From Candidatus Iainarchaeum sp. (GTDB lineage Archaea; Iainarchaeota; Iainarchaeia; Iainarchaeales; GCA-2688035), in assembly GCA_016931555.1 (NCBI GenBank), contig JAFGEM010000066.1:1-5227 (forward strand): a stretch of 5,227 bases of DNA, written 5' to 3'. This document shows positions 1-4,646 of the stretch, one piece after another. The notes under the pieces were generated by a model. That model ran no database searches. It was not told the origin of the DNA and saw only the letters and a program-made list of their open reading frames with translations. The position numbers and the translations under genes were made by a program. The first letter of the stretch is position 1, and each line of letters opens with the position of its first letter.

Positions 1-750
1 AACATCACAGGAACAATAATATCAGAAAAAATAATTGATGCTACTCCAACACAAAAACAAATACTTGACACGCTAAAGCAACACAGCCTGGAACAACTAA
101 TGAACCAAGCATCAAACATCAGAGAAAACTACCAAATAGAAAGAAGAATCATAATAAGCGAAAAACCAAACGGGGACAGAATAACCACAATAGTACTAAC
201 AGTAGCTAACCTAAGAGAGTTCCCACTAACAGGATTAACAATACTGGAAGAAGTCCCAAAAAACATTGCAAGCAACGCAAGAGAAATAACAGCGGGAAAC
301 GAAATAATAATCCTAAAAGAAGACCCACTAGTAGAATTTATAGCAGTAGGAAAACTCGCAAAAGAAACAAGCTTCTCATACTCAGTCAACAAAGAAATAA
401 CAGACCTCAGCAACTTCAAACCAGCAATAATACTAAACCACACAATAGCACAGGATTTAACATGCGCAAACGGCTGTGACGACAAAAACCCGTGTACAAC
501 AGACAAATGCGTAAACGAAACATGCGTTTACTTCCTGAAAAACGATGGAACACCATGCGGCTACGCACAAAAATGCATGCAGGGAATATGCATCGCATAC
601 CCGACAACACCACACACAGAAAGACCTCTCATAATGGGAATGCCAAAAGAAATAGTCATAACAGCACTAATCGCAATAATAGTAATAGTACTTATAGCAC
701 AATTCTACACAAGAAAAATAAAAACAAAAAAACAAAAGAAGAAAAAATAA
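1..750 (+). CDS. Cell-surface protein with Cys-rich module and C-terminal membrane anchor (5' partial)
   Basis: The frame is open from base 1 to the TAA at 748-750, giving 249 visible residues; the true start lies upstream of the window, and the ATG at 100 is internal because there is no stop before it. Visible order: a Thr/Ile-rich, probably beta-sandwich ectodomain (about residues 45-145) with a phrase like LEEVPKNIA...ILKEDPLVEF...KETSFSYSV, a pattern I associate with archaeal surface/S-layer-like proteins; an eight-Cys module at 463-591 of the C-x3-C-x5-C-x4-C-x4-C-x10-C-x5-C-x4-C type, including CDDKNPCTTDKC and DGTPCG, like the small Cys-rich modules of exported prokaryotic proteins; one hydrophobic helix (about 649-708); then a very basic KIKTKKQKKKK end. 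This predicts a type I membrane protein, Cys module outside, Lys tail inside. Sequons NIT, NHT and NET are present. Third positions are almost all A or C (ATA for Ile, ACA for Thr), unlike every other gene here. The exact family is not recognised. Confidence 0.85.
   Translation, partial: NITGTIISEKIIDATPTQKQILDTLKQHSLEQLMNQASNIRENYQIERRIIISEKPNGDRITTIVLTVANLREFPLTGLTILEEVPKNIASNAREITAGNEIIILKEDPLVEFIAVGKLAKETSFSYSVNKEITDLSNFKPAIILNHTIAQDLTCANGCDDKNPCTTDKCVNETCVYFLKNDGTPCGYAQKCMQGICIAYPTTPHTERPLIMGMPKEIVITALIAIIVIVLIAQFYTRKIKTKKQKKKK
711..747 (-). terminator. T-tract cluster beyond the stop of the minus-strand gene 751-1368
   Basis: Read on the minus strand, the bases just past the TAG at 753-751 include T6 (747-742), T4 (737-734), T7 (732-726) and T4 (724-721) with few interruptions and no stem-loop. 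Archaeal RNA polymerase terminates at such T-runs without a hairpin, so this is a good candidate terminator. The same bases on the plus strand encode the Lys-rich tail of the surface protein. Confidence 0.55.
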
Positions 751-1368
751 CTAAGGATGGACTTTCACTATTTTCTGACCCTGAGCCTCGCGCTTTATCA
801 GATCTAATAATTCTAATGCCTGCGCTCTCTGTGTTGCAAGAACAATGGATTTTATTCGCTTTTCAAGCACTGGAATGTTAATTCTGCTTACCTCAAAAAA
901 AATTGGAAAATTACCGCCCGCGGAAAAACCTATGTTCATTGCCTTGAGATTCGGGCGCATTCCTGTTTCTTCTTCAATTTCTCTTGCGAGCTGTAAAGCA
1001 CTCTTTTTCACGCGTGCCTCGTGCTCTAAATATTTTCTGCTCTTTTCAACAGGCTTGGCTTTTTTTACAGAACGCGCTCTTCTGCGGTAGTAAGAGTTTA
1101 TTGCTTTTTGGCTTGGCTTGTCAAGCTGGATTTCGTTTGAAAAAACAGTTTTTCTGTCCAAGCCAGAGGCAATGATTCTTGGAAAATTGCCAGGGCAGAG
1201 CAAGTGTGCAATGGCCATTGCAGGAGCATACAATTCAGAGGGCTGTTTGTACGCAGTTCTTTTCACGACCCCATATTTTTTTGGAAGTCCAATTTTTTTC
1301 TTTTCCCTTCTCCTTAAAGAGGTTACGTGGGAGTCTTGTGCATGAATGTTAATCCTGCGCTTTAGCAT
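751..1368 (-). CDS. Basic conserved-looking hypothetical protein, 205 aa
   Basis: A complete ORF from ATG 1368-1366 to TAG 753-751. No family is recognised with certainty. The N-terminal 40 residues are strongly basic (MLKRRINIHA, LRRREKKKIG), suggesting nucleic-acid or ribosome contact, but this is inference. Residues about 45-70 read ELYAPAMAIAHLLCPGNFPR, residues 92-125 are a charged helix-like stretch (YYRRRARSVKKAK...), and residues 140-165 read NLKAMNIGFSAGGNFPIFFE. The last block loosely recalls the catalytic-loop to metal-loop region of kinase-like folds (Asn, glycine turn, hydrophobic strand), but it lacks the usual Asp, so I do not call a kinase. There is no signal peptide or membrane segment; it is probably cytoplasmic. 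The upstream bases show no SD, while a TATA-like element is centred about 27 nt upstream, which fits a leaderless mRNA. It ends flush against the convergent surface-protein gene. Codon use is mixed and similar to the minus-strand genes further on. Confidence 0.8.
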   Translation of the reverse strand: MLKRRINIHAQDSHVTSLRRREKKKIGLPKKYGVVKRTAYKQPSELYAPAMAIAHLLCPGNFPRIIASGLDRKTVFSNEIQLDKPSQKAINSYYRRRARSVKKAKPVEKSRKYLEHEARVKKSALQLAREIEEETGMRPNLKAMNIGFSAGGNFPIFFEVSRINIPVLEKRIKSIVLATQRAQALELLDLIKREAQGQKIVKVHP

Positions 1369-1390
1369 GCAAATAAAGTGAGAGTTTTTT

Positions 1391-1400
1391 GCTTTAAAGC
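1391..1400. promoter_or_regulatory. Palindromic TATA-like element, possible bidirectional promoter
   Basis: GCTTTAAAGC is a perfect 10-bp palindrome in the 62-bp gap between two divergent genes. Its centre (1395.5) is about 27 nt from the minus-strand ATG at 1368, the usual TATA-to-start spacing, which would give a leaderless transcript; that gene indeed lacks an SD. In the plus direction the same spacing puts transcription start near 1422, at the GGAG before truD. A second AT-rich element, AATATTTT at 1414-1421, could instead drive a leaderless truD message from ATG 1440. No BRE could be assigned with confidence. Confidence 0.45.
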
Positions 1401-1421
1401 TTTCGCCTTAAAGAATATTTT

Positions 1422-1425
1422 GGAG
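1422..1425 (+). promoter_or_regulatory. Shine-Dalgarno GGAG for truD
   Basis: GGAG ends five bases before GTG 1431 and 14 bases before the in-frame ATG 1440. The spacing favours the GTG start if translation is SD-led; ATG 1440 would be favoured only if the mRNA is leaderless from the AT-rich element at 1414-1421. Confidence 0.5.
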
Positions 1426-1430
1426 AAACA

Positions 1431-2687
1431 GTGTTTTTTATGGAGTATTCTACGAAATGCAGTGGCATTGGAGGGACAATTAAGCTGCGCTATTCTGATT
1501 TTATTGTGGAGGAAATTGGTTTGCATGGCAATGCAAGAGTAAAGCGTTTTTTGCAGGAAGATGCCTTGAACAAGGCTACTCCAATAAAAGTGCCGAAAGG
1601 GCAGAGCAGGGAGAACAGCCAGTTGCTGTGTGAAATGGAGAAGTATAATGCTGATGTCAATTTTTGCCTGCGGAGAATGTCGCGCTTTTTTCAGCTTTCT
1701 CGCAAGAGATTTGGTTATGCAGGATTAAAGGACAAGAGGGGCATCACAAGCCAGTTCATCACTATTTTTAATCCGAATATAGAAAAGCTTGAGTTGTTCC
1801 AGAGCAGGACACTTGACTTGCGGCCCATAAAATGGCAGAAGGAAAGGCTTGAGATTGGGGATTTGAAGGGAAACTCGTTCACAATAACAATAAGAGGAAT
1901 TGAATTAGAGGAAAAGGAATTGAAAAAAAGAGTAAAAGAATTTTTTAAGGAGGCTAAGGGGGGAGTGGCAAATTATTTTGGCGAGCAAAGGTTTGGGGGC
2001 ATTAGAAAAGTAACGCATTTAGTTGGAAAGGAATTTGTAAAGGGAAATGTAAAAGAGGGGGTAATGCTTTTTTTGACGCATCCCAGCGACAGGGAGCAGG
2101 TTGATATTGCAGAGGCCCGCAGGAATTTATTGGAGTCAATGAATTTTTCAAAGGCAAGCAAGGAATTCCCGTTTAAATATAGATATGAACGCGCTTTGAT
2201 TCACCATTTGTGCAGGTTTGAAAATGATTTTGCAGGCGCATTCAGAATGCTGCCAAAATCCCTCAGGTTTTTGTTTGTACACGCATATCAATCTCATTTG
2301 TTCAATAGAATTATTGAAGAGCGCCTTAAATCAGGAATCGGGCTAAAAAAAATTAAGGGAGACATTTTAATTGACGGAAATCCGAGCGCTGTATTGTTTG
2401 GGTTTGAGTCAGAGCTTGCAAAAGGGAAAGCAGGAGAGATTGAGGCAAGGGTTTTGAAAGGGGAAGGATTTGAGTTGAGTGATTTTAAGGTTAAGGCTTT
2501 GCCCGAGGTTTCTTCCAAAGGCAGCAGAAAGGGCATTGTTCTCAAGCCAAAAAAATTGAAGTTTTTGGGTGTTGGCGAGGATGAATTTAATCCTGGAAAG
2601 GGATTTGCAAAAATAAGTTTTGATTTGGAAAAGGGAGCATATGCCACGACAGTGCTGGGCGAGCTAATGAAAAAGGGGGATTTGTAA
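1431..2687 (+). CDS. truD: tRNA pseudouridine synthase D (TruD/Pus7 family)
   Basis: Cytoplasmic enzyme that isomerises uridine to pseudouridine in tRNA; bacterial TruD acts at U13, while archaeal/eukaryal Pus7 relatives may have other targets, so the site here is inferred. At 418 residues it has normal archaeal length. Family blocks appear in order: DFIVEEI near residues 23-29; FGYAGLKDKRGITSQ at 94-108, with D101 the expected catalytic Asp; GDLKGNSF at 143-150; NYFGEQRFG at 181-189; YERAL at 252-256; and HAYQSHLFN at 284-292. The region between the catalytic half and the C-terminal strands holds the TruD-specific insertion. Start: GTG 1431 has an SD at good distance; ATG 1440, three codons in, is the alternative and removes only MFF. 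Its stop overlaps the next start by one base (TAATG), so it is probably co-transcribed with the glycosyltransferase gene. Third positions favour T and G (ATT, TTG, GTT), the reverse of the first gene on the same strand. Confidence 0.96.
   Translation: MFFMEYSTKCSGIGGTIKLRYSDFIVEEIGLHGNARVKRFLQEDALNKATPIKVPKGQSRENSQLLCEMEKYNADVNFCLRRMSRFFQLSRKRFGYAGLKDKRGITSQFITIFNPNIEKLELFQSRTLDLRPIKWQKERLEIGDLKGNSFTITIRGIELEEKELKKRVKEFFKEAKGGVANYFGEQRFGGIRKVTHLVGKEFVKGNVKEGVMLFLTHPSDREQVDIAEARRNLLESMNFSKASKEFPFKYRYERALIHHLCRFENDFAGAFRMLPKSLRFLFVHAYQSHLFNRIIEERLKSGIGLKKIKGDILIDGNPSAVLFGFESELAKGKAGEIEARVLKGEGFELSDFKVKALPEVSSKGSRKGIVLKPKKLKFLGVGEDEFNPGKGFAKISFDLEKGAYATTVLGELMKKGDL
2674..2679 (+). promoter_or_regulatory. 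SD-like AGGGGG for the transferase gene, inside truD
   Basis: A purine/G run inside the last truD codons ends seven bases before ATG 2687. With the TAATG overlap this supports coupled or re-initiated translation of the second cistron. Confidence 0.5.
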
Positions 2688-3649
2688 TGCACACGCTCCT
2701 GCTTTTTGCCCTAATGTTTTTTGTGAGTGTTGGAAGCGTTTTTTTTGCTGCCAAAAAAATGCGGGGCAAAGGAATTGTTGGAAAGGACATTAACAAAAGA
2801 ACAAAATTGTTTTTGCCGGAGGCAACGGGAATTGCACTGCTTGTTCCCTTGTGGATTGGAATGGCTTACATTGTTGCCTTTGAAAATTTTTCCCCTGTGT
2901 TCATGACTCTTGCGCTTGCTGTAACAGGATACGCAATAATTGGCTTTCTTGATGATTTAAAGAAAAAAATCAGGGGAAGCCTGAGCTGGAAAACGCGCGC
3001 TGTTCCTGTAATCGCATTTTCCCTTGTTTTTGCATATCTTTTCACGCCTAATTTGTGGTGGACTCCTTTGCTAGCGGTTTTTATTGGGGGCCTGGCTGCA
3101 CTGGAAAACACTTTTGCGGGATTGAACGGCTGGGAAATAGGGAGCGGCTTTATTATTTCCTGTTTTGTTGCAGTGTTTCTTTTTAACACACAGTTTTTTC
3201 CTCTCGCAATAATAATCTCTGCAATGATTCTTGGGCTGTTGTTCTGGAATTTTTACCCTGCAAAGGTTTTTCCCGGAGACAGTGGAACTCTTTTGATTGG
3301 AAGCGCAATTGCCTGCCTTACTGTTTTGACTGAGAACATTTTTTTGATGGCAATGGTGTTTCTTTTCTTTCTCCCGCATTTAATTGATTTTTTTGCCCTC
3401 AAAATTCTTACAAACAGAAAAGACCTGAGCCAAAAAAAATTTTTTCCTTACAGGCTTTTGGATAATGGGAAACTTGGCTTGCCAAATTACTCGGATAAGG
3501 TTGAGAGGCTTGATTTTGCAAAAATGCTGGTAAAGCTTTTCGGCCCAATGAAGGAGTGGCAGGTTGTTGCATTGATCTGGGTTATTGTTTTTTTGAATTG
3601 CTGTTTTTGGTTTTTTGCCTTCAAGGCAGTCAATGCACTGGTTTTTTGA
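2687..3649 (+). CDS. Polyprenyl-phosphate GlcNAc-1-phosphate transferase-like membrane enzyme (Alg7/AglH type, GT4/MraY superfamily)
   Basis: Probably moves a sugar-1-phosphate (GlcNAc-1-P in relatives) from a UDP-sugar to a dolichyl/polyprenyl phosphate, the first step of archaeal N-glycan assembly, at the cytoplasmic membrane face. About ten hydrophobic segments in 320 residues. Superfamily motifs in order: GKDINK at 32-37 and LPEATG at 43-48, which resemble the DxNK and PExxG of eukaryotic Alg7 more than MraY; GFLDDL at 86-91 (Mg-binding Asp pair D89/D90); NTFAGLNGWEIGSG at 141-154, the counterpart of NxxAGxNGLExG; VFPGDSGTLLIG at 194-205, with D198 the expected catalytic/Mg-binding Asp; and a polar loop at 243-267 (RKDLSQKKFFPYR...) in the place of the nucleotide-sugar loop. 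After DD comes LKKKIRG, so a third acidic residue of a DDxxD is absent. The ATG overlaps the truD stop by one base. The 3' end overlaps the convergent gene by 20 bp. Substrate sugar and acceptor are inferred. Confidence 0.87.
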   Translation: MHTLLLFALMFFVSVGSVFFAAKKMRGKGIVGKDINKRTKLFLPEATGIALLVPLWIGMAYIVAFENFSPVFMTLALAVTGYAIIGFLDDLKKKIRGSLSWKTRAVPVIAFSLVFAYLFTPNLWWTPLLAVFIGGLAALENTFAGLNGWEIGSGFIISCFVAVFLFNTQFFPLAIIISAMILGLLFWNFYPAKVFPGDSGTLLIGSAIACLTVLTENIFLMAMVFLFFLPHLIDFFALKILTNRKDLSQKKFFPYRLLDNGKLGLPNYSDKVERLDFAKMLVKLFGPMKEWQVVALIWVIVFLNCCFWFFAFKAVNALVF

Positions 3650-4604
3650 TTTGGCGCGTTACACTGTAAACAATTAAACTCAAAATTGTTGGAACTGCAA
3701 GCCTTGCAATATCAAATAAGATTATTACTGCCGCTAGTTTTTCCGCTTCAATTTCCGGAGCGTTTACTGAGAGAAACAATAACCCCACTACTTCCACTAA
3801 GCCTATTCCGCGCGGCAAAAAAGGCGCTCTTTCAAGAACGCTTATTATTATGAATAGTGTTATTACAGATGCCATTGGAATTGTCACATATGCTGCTTGG
3901 AAGGAAAAGAATAGTGAAAAAAATTCCAGTAAAAGGGAAAATGCTACAATAGCAAGAATTATTGCAAGGCTTTTTTTGCTTGTTGCCTGAAAGTATGTGG
4001 AATAGTTTGCAAAATATTTTTCTGCAATTGAAAATTTGCTCCAAAAGCGCGAGAGCTTTTTGAATAAAAACGCGATTTTGAGGCCTATTTTTTTGTTCAT
4101 TGGAAGCAGGAAAAGGAGTGCCGCTGCAACTATTACTATAAAGCCCGAGAGCAAAATAAGCTTGGATAACATATCTGCTTCTGAGAGGAAAAACAGCAAA
4201 ACTATTAGGGATGCGATTATTGCTATTAACAGGAATTTCATGCCTTTTACAATCATTGATGCTGCAATTGAGTCTGTCAGCGGCGTGCCGTATAATTGCT
4301 TTAGGTTTAGTGCACGTAATGCCTCTGCACCCAACTGCAATGGCGTTAAACTCGCGTAAACAGCGGAAAAACCCGCTAAAACAATGTTTTTAACCCCCAA
4401 AGAGGGGTGCTTGTTTAACAGCAACCTAGCCCAAGAAAAAATCCACGTAACAATAGAAAACAAGAAAAAAAGGCAGGCGAGTATTAAAAAAAGTGGGTTT
4501 GAGCATATTATAGTATTAATAGAATCAGTTAATATTGCAAATATGGCGAGAATTGCAATTATAACCAATAGGAAGATAAGGGCTTTTGCCTGCCTTGAAG
4601 CCAT
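3630..4604 (-). CDS. UPF0104 / LPG_synthase_TM family multi-pass membrane protein (flippase-like)
   Basis: A 324-residue, highly hydrophobic protein with roughly eight membrane helices. Two blocks match the family: TPLQLGAEALRALNLKQLYG about residues 87-106, corresponding to the P-x-R/L-x-GE-x2-R signature, and LERAPFLPRGIGLVEVVGLL about 256-275, corresponding to the P-x-G-x-G-x2-E signature. The family includes the membrane part of bacterial MprF and the archaeal AglD C-terminal region, and is linked to movement or handling of lipid-linked molecules; the substrate here is unknown. There is no attached synthetase or glycosyltransferase domain, so it is a stand-alone membrane half. Start: ATG 4604 is preferred, preceded by GTGA at 4615-4612; an in-frame TTG at 4628 would add eight polar residues and would sit inside a hairpin. 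It follows the exported-protein gene by 42 bases in the same direction and overlaps the convergent transferase gene at its 3' end. No T-tract lies close beyond its stop, so transcripts probably run into the antisense of that gene. Confidence 0.82.
   Translation of the reverse strand: MASRQAKALIFLLVIIAILAIFAILTDSINTIICSNPLFLILACLFFLFSIVTWIFSWARLLLNKHPSLGVKNIVLAGFSAVYASLTPLQLGAEALRALNLKQLYGTPLTDSIAASMIVKGMKFLLIAIIASLIVLLFFLSEADMLSKLILLSGFIVIVAAALLFLLPMNKKIGLKIAFLFKKLSRFWSKFSIAEKYFANYSTYFQATSKKSLAIILAIVAFSLLLEFFSLFFSFQAAYVTIPMASVITLFIIISVLERAPFLPRGIGLVEVVGLLFLSVNAPEIEAEKLAAVIILFDIARLAVPTILSLIVYSVTRQIKKPVH
3642..3647 (+). terminator. T6 tract at the stop of the transferase gene
   Basis: A run of six T spans the last Phe codon and the first base of the TGA, preceded by T6 (3611-3616), T5 (3604-3608) and T7 (3588-3594). 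No T-run follows the stop, so any T-tract termination for the plus-strand operon would have to occur at or before the end of the coding region. Many of these T-runs are simply Phe codons, so support is weak. Confidence 0.3.
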
Positions 4605-4636
4605 TTGATTTTCACGCCCTGCAGGCAAAAGCCTGC
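4581..4636 (-). repeat. Overlapping inverted repeats around the start codon of the UPF0104 gene
   Basis: GGCTTTTGCCTGC at 4581-4593 is a perfect 13-bp inverted copy of GCAGGCAAAAGCC at 4621-4633, separated by 27 bases. The second copy is itself part of a shorter palindrome, GCAGGC-AAAA-GCCTGC at 4621-4636. In the minus-strand mRNA the two hairpins compete for bases 4626-4621. The 27-nt loop of the long form contains the weak SD (4615-4612) and ATG 4604; the distal arm lies in codons 4-8 of the gene. Confidence 0.7.
4612..4615 (-). promoter_or_regulatory. Weak SD (GTGA) deciding the start at 4604
   Basis: On the minus strand GTGA matches part of the GGAGGTGA core and ends seven bases before ATG 4604. 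The TTG at 4628 has only a T-rich stretch and part of a hairpin before it, so 4604 is the better start. Confidence 0.4.
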
Positions 4637-4644
4637 AAAAAAAA
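4637..4644 (-). terminator. T8 tract just after the exported-protein gene
   Basis: Eight A on the plus strand read as T8 on the minus strand, two bases after the TAA at 4649-4647. This fits an archaeal T-tract terminator. The hairpin at 4636-4621 lies after the T-run, not before it, so it is not a bacterial-type terminator. If this site is efficient, the downstream membrane-protein gene needs its own promoter; CTAAAATTTT nearby (about 4651-4642) is a weak TATA candidate. Confidence 0.45.
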
Positions 4645-4646
4645 TT

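Noticed and set aside
129..506. 125-residue open frame on the minus strand
   Set aside because: It lies antisense to the surface-protein gene, whose coding strand is T-poor at third positions so antisense stops are rare; its product has no recognisable motifs.
492..881. 129-residue plus-strand open frame crossing the convergent junction
   Set aside because: It is out of frame with the Cys-rich gene, gives a low-complexity Asn/Lys/Arg-rich product, and runs into the antisense of the 751-1368 gene.
2294..2692. 132-residue minus-strand open frame inside truD
   Set aside because: It is fully covered by the conserved C-terminal part of TruD; the Pro/Ser/Phe-rich product is typical of an antisense shadow.
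3616..3628. TGCCTTCAAGGCA palindrome near the end of the transferase gene
   Set aside because: The central spacer is a single base, so a hairpin would have only a four-pair stem after opening a three-base loop; it lies inside coding sequence and is not flanked by a T-run in a useful position.
4605..4628. TTG at 4628 as the start of the UPF0104 gene
   Set aside because: It adds eight polar residues with no family match, has no SD, and falls inside the hairpin; ATG 4604 has GTGA at good spacing.
4621..4644. Hairpin next to an A8/T8 run as a bacterial-type intrinsic terminator
   Set aside because: On the plus strand the hairpin is followed by A, and on the minus strand the T-run comes before the hairpin, so the order is wrong in both directions. 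The T8 alone is kept as an archaeal-type terminator.
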